A stretch of DNA of 36,407 bases from DATCLS01 sp035296625 (GCA_035296625.1 DATHAO010000006.1:1-36407), one strand, 5' to 3'; shown: positions 7,723-15,712, numbered from the stretch's first letter. A program made the numbers and translations. Notes: generated from the sequence alone by a model not told the origin.

Positions 7723-8562
7723 GTGACGTCGGTGCGCATCATCGGGCCGGGGCGGGCGGGCACCTCGCTTGCGCTCGCCCTGACGAACGTGGGCTGGGAG
7801 GTGGCCCCGGTGCTCGGGCGGTCCGACGACGTCTCGGGGGCCGCACGCGGCGTCCATGTGCTGGTCATCGCCACGCCCGACGACGCCATCGGCGCCGTGG
7901 CCGAGGCCGTGGTGCCGGTGCCCACGACCGTTGTCGCCCACCTGTCCGGCTCCCTCGGCCTCGCCGAGCTGGGTCCGCACGACCGGCGGGCGGCGATCCA
8001 CCCGCTCGTGGCGCTGCCCAACCCGGACCTGGGCTCGCGGCGGCTGTTCGGCGCCTGGTTCGCCGTCGCCGGCGACCCGATGGCCGACGCCGTGGTGACC
8101 GCGCTCGGCGGGCGGGCGTTCACGGTCGCCGACGACGACCGGGCCGCCTACCACGCCGCCGCCTCGATCGCCTCCAACCACCTGGTCGCACTGCTCGGGC
8201 AGGTCCAGCGCCTGGCCGGCGAGGTCGGCGTGCCGTTCGAGGCCTACCTCGACCTGGTGCGGGCCACCGTGGCCAACGTCGCCGAGCTGGGTCCCCGCCG
8301 GGCGCTCACAGGGCCCGCCGCTCGGGGCGACGACGCCACGATCCGCCGCCACCTCCGAGCCCTGCCGCCCGAGGAGCGCAAGGCCTACCGCGGCATGGTC
8401 GACGCCGCCCGGCGCCTGGCCGCCGAGCCGGTCGACCCGCCGCCGGCCGACGACATCGACGACGGTTCCGGCACGAAGCGGTCGGGCGACCGGGCGGCGA
8501 CCGGCGACGGGTGCAGCCGGCCCGACCCCGTCGACCTCGATGCCGCGACCACGCCGGCGTGA
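7723..8562 (+). CDS. Rossmann-fold / DUF2520 oxidoreductase-like protein
   Basis: A 279-residue protein with an N-terminal NAD(P)-binding fold (RIIGPGRAGTSLALAL, residues about 5-20; then VLVIATPDDAIGAV and VVAHLSGSLGLAEL) and a C-terminal helical DUF2520 domain (AAYHAAASIASNHLVAL ... VGVPFEAYLDLVRATVANV). It resembles ketopantoate reductase and pyrroline-carboxylate reductase in layout. In actinobacteria DUF2520 genes regularly sit directly before panC, as here, which suggests a role in pantothenate supply; that role is inferred, not shown. The last 40 residues are Asp/Pro-rich and variable. The stop overlaps the panC start as GTGA, so the two are translationally coupled. Confidence 0.88.
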   Translation: MTSVRIIGPGRAGTSLALALTNVGWEVAPVLGRSDDVSGAARGVHVLVIATPDDAIGAVAEAVVPVPTTVVAHLSGSLGLAELGPHDRRAAIHPLVALPNPDLGSRRLFGAWFAVAGDPMADAVVTALGGRAFTVADDDRAAYHAAASIASNHLVALLGQVQRLAGEVGVPFEAYLDLVRATVANVAELGPRRALTGPAARGDDATIRRHLRALPPEERKAYRGMVDAARRLAAEPVDPPPADDIDDGSGTKRSGDRAATGDGCSRPDPVDLDAATTPA

Positions 8563-9404
8563 AGGCCCTCGAGACGATCGCCGAGCTGCGGGCGTCGCTC
8601 GACGCCGCCCGTGCCGGGGGCGCCCGCGTGGGGTTCGTCCCGACGATGGGCTACCTGCACGACGGCCACGCCTCGCTGATCCGGACGGCCCGGGCCGCGA
8701 GCGACGTGGTGGCCCTGTCGATCTTCGTGAACCCCCTGCAGTTCGGCGCCGGCGAGGACCTGTCGGCCTATCCGCGCGACCTCGACCGCGACCGTGCGCT
8801 GGCCGCGGCGGCGGGCACCGACGTGCTGTTCGTGCCCTCCGTCGAGGAGATGTACCCCGAGCCGATGGCCACGACGGTGTCGGTGGCCGGCGTGTCGGAG
8901 CCGCTGGAGGGCGCCAGCCGGCCGACCCACTTCGCGGGGGTGGCGACGGTCGTGGCGAAGCTGTTCTCGATCGTGGGACCCTGCGCCGCGTACTTCGGCG
9001 AGAAGGACTACCAGCAGCTCGCGGTCATCCGCCGCATGGCTCGCGACCTGTCGATGCCCGTCGACGTCGTCGGGTGCCCCACCCGGCGGGAGCCCGACGG
9101 CCTGGCGATGTCGTCGCGCAACGTGTACCTGAGCCCCGAGGAGCGGGAGGCGGCGCCGGTCGTGCAGCGGGCCCTGAGGGCCGGCGCGGCGTCGATCCTT
9201 GCGGGCGAGCGGGACCCAGCCGCCGTGCGGGGGCTCGTGGCCGCGATCATCGAGGCCGAGCCGCTCGCCCGATTGGACTACGCCGAGGTGGTGGGCGCAG
9301 ACTCGTTCGCGGTCCCGGACCAGCTCAGCGGGAATCTGAGGCTGCTCGCCGCGGTTCGCTTCGGTCGAGCGAGGCTCATCGACAACGTGGGGGTGACCGT
9401 CTGA
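8559..9404 (+). CDS. panC: Pantothenate synthetase
   Basis: Joins pantoate and beta-alanine using ATP. Motifs in order: GFVPTMGYLHDGHASLI with the HxGH nucleotidyl-transfer motif as HDGH, SIFVNPLQFGAGEDLSAYPR, VPSVEEMYP, the FAGVATVVAKLF helix, GEKDYQQL, and the MSSRNVYLS loop (KMSKS-like). The frame is open from GTG 8511, but GTG 8559 overlaps the DUF2520 stop (GTGA) and gives the standard 281 residues. panD follows after 28 bases with a strong Shine-Dalgarno, so the three genes look like one pantothenate operon. Confidence 0.95.
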   Translation: MKALETIAELRASLDAARAGGARVGFVPTMGYLHDGHASLIRTARAASDVVALSIFVNPLQFGAGEDLSAYPRDLDRDRALAAAAGTDVLFVPSVEEMYPEPMATTVSVAGVSEPLEGASRPTHFAGVATVVAKLFSIVGPCAAYFGEKDYQQLAVIRRMARDLSMPVDVVGCPTRREPDGLAMSSRNVYLSPEEREAAPVVQRALRAGAASILAGERDPAAVRGLVAAIIEAEPLARLDYAEVVGADSFAVPDQLSGNLRLLAAVRFGRARLIDNVGVTV

Positions 9405-9415
9405 CGGCGCCCACC

Positions 9416-9423
9416 GGAGGAGG
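9416..9423 (+). promoter_or_regulatory. Ribosome binding site deciding the panD start
   Basis: GGAGGAGG lies 9 nt before GTG 9433. A TTG directly after it at 9424 is too close to be used. Confidence 0.65.
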
Positions 9424-9432
9424 TTGTCCACC

Positions 9433-9858
9433 GTGCGGCGACGCATGCTCAAGTCCAAGATCCACCGGGCGACGGTCACCGACGCCAACCTGCACTACGT
9501 GGGCTCGGTGACGATCGACCCCGACCTGCTCGAGGCTGCCGACGTCCTCGAGCACGAGCAGGTCGCCATCGTGGACGTCGACAACGGCGCCCGCTTCGAG
9601 ACCTACACGATGGCCGGCCGGCGCGGCTCGGGCGACCTGTGCCTCAACGGCGCGGCCGCCCGCCTCGTGCACCCCGGCGACATGGTCATCGTCATCAGCT
9701 ACGCCGACTACGACCGCGAGGAGCTGGCCGGCTACAAGCCGGTCGTCGTGCACGTCGACGCCGGCAACCGCCAGGTCGACACCGTGACCACCGAGCTCAT
9801 CGCCGCCGAGCAGCGCGGCCCGGCCCCGCACCGCTACGTCGAGGTGGCGACCCGTTAG
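9433..9858 (+). CDS. panD: Aspartate 1-decarboxylase
   Basis: Makes beta-alanine from aspartate using a pyruvoyl group formed by self-cleavage. The cleavage site Gly24-Ser25 is in HYVGSVTID; with the start at GTG 9433 the serine falls exactly at residue 25, as in most PanD, which supports this start. MLKSKIHRATVTDA precedes the site, and NGARFETY, the LNGAAARLVHPGD loop and VIVISYADY follow. The 141-residue length is normal. It belongs to the DUF2520-panC-panD operon. The nadB frame follows directly, with its Gly-rich motif beginning about 25 bases after the panD stop. Confidence 0.95.
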   Translation: MRRRMLKSKIHRATVTDANLHYVGSVTIDPDLLEAADVLEHEQVAIVDVDNGARFETYTMAGRRGSGDLCLNGAAARLVHPGDMVIVISYADYDREELAGYKPVVVHVDAGNRQVDTVTTELIAAEQRGPAPHRYVEVATR

Positions 9859-9871
9859 CCCGCCACTCGAC

Positions 9872-11512
9872 CTGCTGGTCCTGGGCTCGGGGGTCGCCGG
9901 CCTCTCCGCGGCCGTGCGCGCCGCGGACGTCCACGGGTTACGGGTCGGGGTGCTCACCAAGGCCGAGCTGCACCAGGCCACCACCCGCTGGGCCCAGGGG
10001 GGCGTGGCCGCCGTGCTCGCCGAGGATCCGGACTCGACCGACCTGCACCTGGCCGACACGCTGGCCGCCGGCGCCGGGCTGTGCGACGCGGATGCCGTGC
10101 GGGTGCTCGTCGACGAGGGGCCGGGCCGGGTCGAGGAGCTGATCGCCCTGGGGGCGGCGTTCGACCGCGACGCCGCCGGGCGGCTGCTGCTCGCACGCGA
10201 GGGCGGCCACAGCCACGCCCGGGTCGTGCACGCCGGCGGGGCCGCCACCGGCGCCGAGGTCGAGCGGGCGCTCGTGGCGGCCGTGCAGAGCACCGCCGCG
10301 GCCGTCCACGAGCGCTGGTTCGCCGTCGACCTGCTCGTCGAGGCAGGGCACTGCGCCGGCGTGACCGCGCTGACGCCGGCGGGTGAACGGGCCGAGGTGC
10401 GGGCCCGGCACGTGCTGGTCGCCACGGGCGGTGCCGGCCAGCTCTTCGCCGTGACGACGAACCCCGCCGAGGCGACGGGCGACGGCATCGCCATGGCCCT
10501 GCGCGCCGGGGTGGCGGTGGCCGACGTCGAGTTCGTCCAGTTCCACCCGACGGCCCTGCACCACCCGCTCATGCCGCGGCCGCTGCTGTCCGAGGCGCTG
10601 CGGGGCCACGGCGCCCTGCTACGCGACGCCGCCGGCGAGCGCTTCGTCGACGAGCTGCTGCCGCGCGACCAGGTCAGCAGGGCCATCACGGCCCGCATGC
10701 TCGCCGAAGGCAGCGACCACGTCTGGCTCGACGCCACAGCGCTCGAGCGGTTCGGCGAGCGCTTCCCGACGATCGCCCGCGAGCTGGCCCGCATCGGCCT
10801 CGACGCCCGGCGCGACTGGCTGCCGGTGGCTCCGGCGGCCCACTACCTTTGCGGCGGCATCGTCGCCGACCTCGACGGGGCGACCACGCTGCCCGGCCTG
10901 TGGGCGGCGGGCGAGGCGGCGTGCAACGGGGTGCACGGAGCCAACCGCCTGGCCTCGAACTCGCTGCTCGACGGCATGGTGTTCGCCCCGCGGGTGGTCG
11001 AGGCGGTCGACCGGGGCAAGGACGGGCCCGACGCCACGGGCGCCATGCGCTGCGTGCTCGGCGTGGAGGGCGGTCCGCCGGGTGACGAGCCGGACGGGAT
11101 CGTGGGGCGGCCGCTGGCGCCGCCCGCGCCGGCCACGTCGCGGACCGACCCGCCGGCGGCCGGCGGCACGATCGTGCCCGAGGCCCGGCGGGGCGGTGAC
11201 GGGGCGGTCGCCGCCGCCCGCGACGCCCTGCAGCGGGCGCTCACCACCCACGCCGGCGTCCTGCGCTCGGCGGCTTCGCTGGACGCTGCCACCGCCGCCC
11301 TCGGCGAGGCCGCCGCGGTCGTGGCGACCGCCGGCGACGCCGGCCCGGCCGGGGCCGAGCTCGCCAATCTCGTCAGCGTCGGACGGGTCCTGGCGACCGC
11401 CGCCGCCGTCCGGACCGAGAGCCGCGGCGCCCACGCCCGGACGGACCACCGGGACCGCTGGCCGGCCCCGCAGGTGCGCCTGGTGGCGGGCGGTCCCTCC
11501 CCGAACCATTGA
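9872..11512 (+). CDS. nadB: L-aspartate oxidase (start codon unresolved)
   Basis: FAD enzyme that oxidises aspartate to iminoaspartate, the NadA substrate for quinolinate. Motifs: LLVLGSGVAGLSAAVRAA (GxGxxG), the RWAQGGVAAVLA flavin segment, GGHSHARVVHAGG, LVATGGAGQLF, FVQFHPTAL, HYLCGGI, GLWAAGEAACNGVHGANRLASNSLLDGMVFA, then a helical C-terminal bundle after a Pro/Ala-rich linker. The first ATG/GTG/TTG in frame is GTG 9914, which cuts off the GxGxxG motif. The frame upstream reaches a stop at 9785-9787 with no canonical start. I give CTG 9872 as a working start; it could also be reinitiation at GTT near the panD stop, or a sequence error. Confidence 0.88.
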   Translation: MLVLGSGVAGLSAAVRAADVHGLRVGVLTKAELHQATTRWAQGGVAAVLAEDPDSTDLHLADTLAAGAGLCDADAVRVLVDEGPGRVEELIALGAAFDRDAAGRLLLAREGGHSHARVVHAGGAATGAEVERALVAAVQSTAAAVHERWFAVDLLVEAGHCAGVTALTPAGERAEVRARHVLVATGGAGQLFAVTTNPAEATGDGIAMALRAGVAVADVEFVQFHPTALHHPLMPRPLLSEALRGHGALLRDAAGERFVDELLPRDQVSRAITARMLAEGSDHVWLDATALERFGERFPTIARELARIGLDARRDWLPVAPAAHYLCGGIVADLDGATTLPGLWAAGEAACNGVHGANRLASNSLLDGMVFAPRVVEAVDRGKDGPDATGAMRCVLGVEGGPPGDEPDGIVGRPLAPPAPATSRTDPPAAGGTIVPEARRGGDGAVAAARDALQRALTTHAGVLRSAASLDAATAALGEAAAVVATAGDAGPAGAELANLVSVGRVLATAAAVRTESRGAHARTDHRDRWPAPQVRLVAGGPSPNH

Positions 11513-11579
11513 CACGGCGGGCCCGCCGATCGATTATCTCGACAGTGGCGTCGGAAACCCGGCGCCTCCGGCCCCACCA

Positions 11580-11624
11580 GCGGTCGGACCGGATGGGAAC
11601 TGGGGAGTCATCCGGTCCGACCGC
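11580..11624. terminator. Perfect 16-bp inverted repeat in the nadB-DUF2510 gap
   Basis: The arms are GCGGTCGGACCGGATG (11580-11595) and its exact reverse complement (11609-11624), separated by 13 nt. Each arm is itself nearly palindromic. It lies 68 bases after nadB and 89 before the DUF2510 gene. It could be a transcription terminator without a T-run or a protein-binding site. A short GC-rich repeat of the unit GCGCCTCCGCGGC follows at about 11623-11649. Confidence 0.5.
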
Positions 11625-11698
11625 GCCTCCGCGGCGCGCCTCCGCGGCGTGCCCCGCACGGGGTGCCCGCGCGACCGTCGCGGCGACGGACCGACCAC

Positions 11699-11704
11699 TA
11701 GAGT
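11699..11704 (+). promoter_or_regulatory. Predicted -10 hexamer for the DUF2510 gene
   Basis: TAGAGT ends 8 nt before ATG 11713, with no Shine-Dalgarno. It fixes the start well inside the longer open frame that begins at 11509. Confidence 0.55.
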
Positions 11705-11712
11705 CGGCCGCC

Positions 11713-12567
11713 ATGTCAGGAGGCGATCAGTACGCCCCCGCCGGGACGCCCGGCCAGCACCCGCAGGGCTGGTACCCCGACCCCTTCGGGCGGCACGAGA
11801 CCCGTTGGTGGGACGGCGTCCGCTGGACCGAGCACGTCGCCTCGCACGGTCGCCAGGGCGTCGACCAGCCCGCCGGCGGTGGCCACATCCCTCAGATCAA
11901 CCGCTCGAGCGAGAAGGTCGCCAACGACGTGGCCCGCGCCGGCGTGGCCGCCGGCCACCAGGGCAGCGGCACGATCTTCACCGAGCCGATCCTGGTGGTG
12001 AACCAGAAGGCCAAGCTCGTCGAGGTCAACAACGAGTACGCGATCTACGACCAGAGCGGCCGCCAGCTCGGCGCCGTGCGCCAGGTCGGTCAGAGCGCCC
12101 TCAAGAAGGTCATCCGGGTCGTCAGCTCGTACGACCAGTTCATGACCCACAAGCTGCAGGTGGTGGACGTCCACGGGAACGTGCTCTTGGCGCTGACCCG
12201 CCCGGCGAAGATCCTCAAGTCCCGCGTCATCGTGCAGGACGCCATGGGCAACGAGATCGGCCAGATCACCCAGCAGAACGCCATCGGGAAGATCCGCTTC
12301 AACCTCGAGGCCGGCGGCCAGGTGTGGGGCTCGATCAACGCCGAGAACTGGCGGGCGTGGAACTTCAACGTGCAGGACCACACCGGTGGCGAGGTCGCCC
12401 GCATCACCAAGACGTGGGAGGGCTTCGCCAAGACGATGTTCACCACGGCCGACAACTACGTGGTGCAGATCCACCGCCCGCTGCAGGACCCCCTGCGCAT
12501 GCTCGTCGTCGCCGCCGCTCTCGGAGTCGACACCGCCCTCAAGCAGGACGCCCGCGGCTTCGGTTGA
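11713..12567 (+). CDS. DUF2510 plus scramblase/LURP-one-like protein
   Basis: A 284-residue protein of two parts. Residues about 18-45 are a DUF2510 module (GWYPDPFGRHETRWWDGVRWTEHV), a short Trp-rich motif common in actinobacterial proteins. Residues about 85-275 have the beta-rich repeats of the phospholipid scramblase / LURP-one superfamily: LVVNQKAKLVEVNNEYAIYDQSG, LQVVDVHGNVLLALTRPAKILKSRVIVQDAMGNEIGQI and similar. The last hydrophobic stretch, RMLVVAAALGVDTAL, resembles the buried C-terminal helix of that fold. The function is unknown; scramblase activity has not been shown for the bacterial members as far as I know. The start is ATG 11713, not the earlier in-frame codons. It is convergent with the next gene across a strong hairpin. 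Confidence 0.8.
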   Translation: MSGGDQYAPAGTPGQHPQGWYPDPFGRHETRWWDGVRWTEHVASHGRQGVDQPAGGGHIPQINRSSEKVANDVARAGVAAGHQGSGTIFTEPILVVNQKAKLVEVNNEYAIYDQSGRQLGAVRQVGQSALKKVIRVVSSYDQFMTHKLQVVDVHGNVLLALTRPAKILKSRVIVQDAMGNEIGQITQQNAIGKIRFNLEAGGQVWGSINAENWRAWNFNVQDHTGGEVARITKTWEGFAKTMFTTADNYVVQIHRPLQDPLRMLVVAAALGVDTALKQDARGFG

Positions 12568-12588
12568 CCGGGTCGGGTCGGCGTCGGC

Positions 12589-12612
12589 TCGACCGGCCGG
12601 GGGGCCGGTCGA
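12589..12612. terminator. Bidirectional terminator between convergent genes
   Basis: A perfect 10-bp stem (TCGACCGGCC and its complement) closed by a GGGG loop lies in the 60-base gap between the convergent DUF2510 and lipoprotein genes. There is no T-run, but position and symmetry suit termination from both sides. Confidence 0.6.
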
Positions 12613-12627
12613 CCGTCGCGGTGCCGC

Positions 12628-13854
12628 TCAGGCCTTCGAGCGCCACTCGCCCCCGCCACCCGCCTCGATCCGCTCGCCGATGGCGTCGAGCCCGGCTGGC
12701 GCGGCCTTGAGCTGGGCGTCGAGGAACGCGACCGCGGCGGCCACGAGCAGATCGGCGTCGCCGTCCGTCCCGGCGTCCAGCAGCGAGGTGTGGTCGGCGC
12801 CCTCCAGCAGCAGGTAGTAGGCCGGCGGTTGAGCGGTGGCGAACGAGTTGTCACCCACGTAGGTAGGCACCGTCGCGTCGCGGGCCCCGAGGACCACGAG
12901 CAGTGGCGTGGCCGGGGCGCCCTCGTAGTCACCGCCCGGGAACAGCAGGCCACCGCCCGAGATCCCGATCGTGGCGTCCACGCGCTCGTCGAGGCAGCAC
13001 GAGTTGTAGGAGAGCCCGTAGACGGTGGCCGCGCCCAGCGCGTGCCCCGCCACCGCCACGTGGTCGCCGTCGACGTGGCCGGACAGCGGCCCCGTGGCGC
13101 CCTCCGACCCTCGGGCCAGCACCTGATCGAGCACGAAGGACATGTCCGCCGGCTGGTTCACGTAGTCGCCGGCTTCGCCCACGCCGGCGCGGCTCAGCGG
13201 GAACGTGGGGACGGCCACGACGTAGCCGGCGCGGGCGAGGACGGCGGCGAGCCGGCGCATGTCCTCCTTCGTGGCGTCGGTGCCGTGGGCCAGCTCGACG
13301 AGGGGGAAGCGGCCCGGTGCCGGCTCCGCGCCCTCGATCGGTGTGACCGCGTCGCCCGCCGTCCCGCCCGTGGTTTCGGCGGTGTCATCGGGCGTCTGGA
13401 TGGTCGTCGCGCCGGGCGCCTCGCCGGTCGCCGGGTACAGCACGTCGACGGGCAGCGCCCGGTCGGGGGCGCCGCCGGGGAGTCCGGGCGCGGCCCTCGT
13501 CGGCCGGCTCGTGTCGACCAGGTCGAGCGCCAGCAGGCCCACGGGATACGGGCCGTCGATGCCGCCTTGGTCGCCGACGTCCTCGCCGGCAGGCCGGTCA
13601 CCCGCGCCCTCGTCGGCCGACCGGCGCCCGCGCTCGGCGGTCGTGGGCGGCGAGCCGTCGTCGCCGTGGTCGCCGTCGTCGCCGCCCGAGCAGCCGGCGA
13701 CCACGAGCAGGAGGGCCAGCGCCGACGCCAGCGCCATCACCGCCCGTAGCCAGGCGCCCGGGCGGCGCCCGGGCCCCTGCCGGCCCTGCACGTGCTCCCC
13801 GGTGGGCCCCCGGTCCGTCCCCCCGAGGAGGACGGGGGCGACCGAGCGCACCAT
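12628..13854 (-). CDS. Alpha/beta-hydrolase-fold lipoprotein lacking the nucleophile serine
   Basis: A probable secreted lipoprotein of about 408 residues. A hydrophobic segment ends in VVAGC (Cys55 from ATG 13854, Cys16 from the inner ATG 13737), followed by a Gly/Asp/Ser-rich linker and a domain like dienelactone hydrolases and acetylhydrolases: DVLYPATG, a LVELAHGTD oxyanion region, RRLAAVLARAGYVVAVPTFP, the nucleophile elbow region VAVAGHALGAATVYGL, LLVVLGARDATVP (acid) and GADHTSLL (histidine). The elbow reads G-H-A-L-G, with Ala272 where Ser is expected, so hydrolysis is doubtful. ATG 13854 lies 6 nt after AAGACT, a -10-like hexamer, but gives a long N-region, so the start is uncertain. 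It is divergent from nadC. Confidence 0.75.
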   Translation of the reverse strand: MVRSVAPVLLGGTDRGPTGEHVQGRQGPGRRPGAWLRAVMALASALALLLVVAGCSGGDDGDHGDDGSPPTTAERGRRSADEGAGDRPAGEDVGDQGGIDGPYPVGLLALDLVDTSRPTRAAPGLPGGAPDRALPVDVLYPATGEAPGATTIQTPDDTAETTGGTAGDAVTPIEGAEPAPGRFPLVELAHGTDATKEDMRRLAAVLARAGYVVAVPTFPLSRAGVGEAGDYVNQPADMSFVLDQVLARGSEGATGPLSGHVDGDHVAVAGHALGAATVYGLSYNSCCLDERVDATIGISGGGLLFPGGDYEGAPATPLLVVLGARDATVPTYVGDNSFATAQPPAYYLLLEGADHTSLLDAGTDGDADLLVAAAVAFLDAQLKAAPAGLDAIGERIEAGGGGEWRSKA

Positions 13855-13860
13855 GAGCGG

Positions 13861-13866
13861 AGTCTT
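13861..13866 (-). promoter_or_regulatory. Possible -10 hexamer for the hydrolase lipoprotein
   Basis: On the minus strand AAGACT ends 6 nt before ATG 13854. It matches NANNNT only, so it is weaker than the TANNNT sites. Confidence 0.3.
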
Positions 13867-13956
13867 CCACGGGGTCGACGCGGTGTTGCACTCAGCGTGT
13901 CCGCCGGGTGCGGACGGCGGTGGCTCCGACGCCCGGAGCCGCGCCAGACTGCGCCC

Positions 13957-14820
13957 GTGCACGACGCCCACCCGCCGCTCGCCGCCGTCCGCGAGGCCGT
14001 CGCCCGGGCCCTCGTCGAGGATCTGACCCCGATCGGGGACCTGACGTCGCTGCTGCTCCCGCCCGACCTCGAGGCGACGGCCCGGTTCGTCCCCCGCGTG
14101 GACGGCGTGCTGGCGGGCCGGCTCTGCGCCGACGAGGCGTTCCGCCAGATCGACCCCGACCTGGCCATCACGTGGTCGGCCGACGACGGCGATCGCGTCC
14201 GGGCCGGCCACGAGGTCGGCCGGGTCACCGGCCGGCTGGCCCCCGTGCTGACCGCGGAGCGCACGGCCCTCAACTTCCTCGGCCACCTGTCCGGCGTGGC
14301 CACGCTGACCGCCCGGTTCGTCGCGGCCGTGGCCGACGCCGGGGGCGACCTGCGGGTGTGGGACACGCGCAAGACCACGCCGGGCCTCCGCGCCCTCGAG
14401 AAGGCAGCCGTGCGGGCGGGCGGCGGCGCGAACCACCGCGGCAACCTGTCGGACTGGGTGCTGCTCAAGGACAACCACCTCGAGCTGTTCGGCATCGCCG
14501 AGGCGGTGGGCCGCGCCCGGCACCGCTGGCCCGGCCGCACCGTGCACGTCGAGTGCGCGGACGCCGCGATGGTGCGCGAGGCGGTGGCCGCCGGGGCGGA
14601 CGCCCTTCTCCTCGACAACATGGCGCCGGCCGAGGTGAAGGCCGTGGTCGACGAGGTGCGGGCCGAGCACCCGCACCGGCCCCTGCTCGAGATCTCGGGC
14701 GGCATCGACCTCGACAGGATCGGGGCCTACGCCCTCACCGGCGTCGACCTGGTGTCGATCGGCGCGCTCACCCACTCCGCCCCGGTCCTGGACATCGGCC
14801 TCGACGTCGACCCGGCGTGA
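13957..14820 (+). CDS. nadC: Nicotinate-nucleotide pyrophosphorylase (quinolinate phosphoribosyltransferase)
   Basis: Converts quinolinate and PRPP to nicotinate mononucleotide. Motifs: EDLTPIGDLTSLLLP at the N-terminus, LTAERTALNFLGHLSGVATLT, the WDTRKTTPGLRALEKAAVRAGGGANHR active-site stretch, VLLKDNHLELFG, VHVECAD, LLLDNM, LEISGGI and GVDLVSIGALTHSAP. The open frame begins much further upstream, but GTG 13957 gives the normal N-terminus (287 residues) and lies 6 nt after CAGACT, a near -10 hexamer. It is divergent from the lipoprotein gene. nadB is 2.4 kb upstream and nadA is not in the window. Confidence 0.95.
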   Translation: MHDAHPPLAAVREAVARALVEDLTPIGDLTSLLLPPDLEATARFVPRVDGVLAGRLCADEAFRQIDPDLAITWSADDGDRVRAGHEVGRVTGRLAPVLTAERTALNFLGHLSGVATLTARFVAAVADAGGDLRVWDTRKTTPGLRALEKAAVRAGGGANHRGNLSDWVLLKDNHLELFGIAEAVGRARHRWPGRTVHVECADAAMVREAVAAGADALLLDNMAPAEVKAVVDEVRAEHPHRPLLEISGGIDLDRIGAYALTGVDLVSIGALTHSAPVLDIGLDVDPA

Positions 14821-14885
14821 GCGGGCCGGCACGGGGCGGTTCCGCCGGCCGGGCAACGGGTTCGTCCGGCGTCGCGGCGGCCGCG

Positions 14886-14891
14886 TAGCCT
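14886..14891 (+). promoter_or_regulatory. Predicted -10 hexamer for leaderless coaX
   Basis: TAGCCT ends 8 nt before GTG 14900, with no Shine-Dalgarno between. Confidence 0.55.
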
Positions 14892-14899
14892 CACGCCCC

Positions 14900-15712
14900 G
14901 TGATGCTGCTGGCCATCGACGTCGGTAACACCCAGACCGTCGTCGGCCTCTACGACCTCGAGCCCGACGATGAGCACAACGTCGACCGTCGTCTGGCCGA
15001 CACGCACCTGCTCGACCACTGGCGGGTGGCGACGAACGCCGAGCGCACGGCCGACGAGCACGCCCTGGTCGTGCAGGAGTTCCTGGGCTTCCACGGCTTC
15101 TCGTTCGACGAGGACATCGCCGGCACGGTGCTGTGCTCGTCGGTGCCGCGGGTGACCGGCGCCCTGCGCCGCATGAACGAGCGCTACTTCGGCCGCGACG
15201 CCGTGGTGATCGAGCCTGGCATCCGCACCGGCGTGCCGATCCTCTACGACAACCCCAAGGAGGTGGGCGCCGACCGCATCGCCGACGCGGTGGCCGCGTA
15301 CGACCTCTACAAGGGCCCGATCATCGTCGTCGACTTCGGCACAGCCACCACGTTCGAGGCCATCTCCGCCCGCGGCGAGTACCTGGGCGGGGCCATCTTT
15401 CCCGGCATCGACATCAGCCTCGACGCCCTGTTTTCGCGGGCCGCGGCCCTCCGGCGGGTCGAGCTGGTCGAACCGCGTCACGTCATCGGCCGCTCGACCG
15501 TCGAGTCGATGCAGTCGGGCGTCATCTACGGCTACACGGCCCTGGTCGACGGCATGGTGGCCCGCATCGAGGCCGAGCTGGAGCAGAAGGCGTGCGTCGT
15601 GTCGACGGGCGGCCTGTCGGGGCTCATCACGCCGCTGTCGGCCACGATCGACCACCACGAGCCGTGGCTGACGCTGCACGGCCTCCGCCTGATCTACGAG
15701 AAGAACCGATGA
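14900..15712 (+). CDS. coaX: Type III pantothenate kinase
   Basis: Phosphorylates pantothenate, the first step to CoA, and so uses the product of panC and panD upstream. The ASKHA fold is visible: AIDVGNTQTVVGLY (phosphate-1 loop), the GADRIADAVAAY helix, IIVVDFGTATTFEAIS (phosphate-2 loop with the catalytic Asp region), GGAIFPGIDISLDALF, and VVSTGGLSGLI (adenosine loop). The 270-residue length is standard. GTG is followed at once by ATG (GTG ATG CTG), so the start could be one codon later. Its stop overlaps the lysS ATG (ATGA), so the two are translationally coupled, as is common in actinobacteria. Confidence 0.95.
   Translation: MMLLAIDVGNTQTVVGLYDLEPDDEHNVDRRLADTHLLDHWRVATNAERTADEHALVVQEFLGFHGFSFDEDIAGTVLCSSVPRVTGALRRMNERYFGRDAVVIEPGIRTGVPILYDNPKEVGADRIADAVAAYDLYKGPIIVVDFGTATTFEAISARGEYLGGAIFPGIDISLDALFSRAAALRRVELVEPRHVIGRSTVESMQSGVIYGYTALVDGMVARIEAELEQKACVVSTGGLSGLITPLSATIDHHEPWLTLHGLRLIYEKNR

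Noticed and set aside
11509..11712. Upstream extension of the DUF2510 gene
   Set aside because: It would cover the 16-bp inverted repeat and the -10 hexamer. DUF2510 proteins usually carry the Trp-rich motif close to the N-terminus, as ATG 11713 gives.
12950..12980. GISGG in the lipoprotein hydrolase as a replacement GxSxG nucleophile
   Set aside because: By its position after the elbow helix it corresponds to the next core strand (the IGISGG or IALSGG of relatives), not to the nucleophile elbow, so it is unlikely to restore catalysis.
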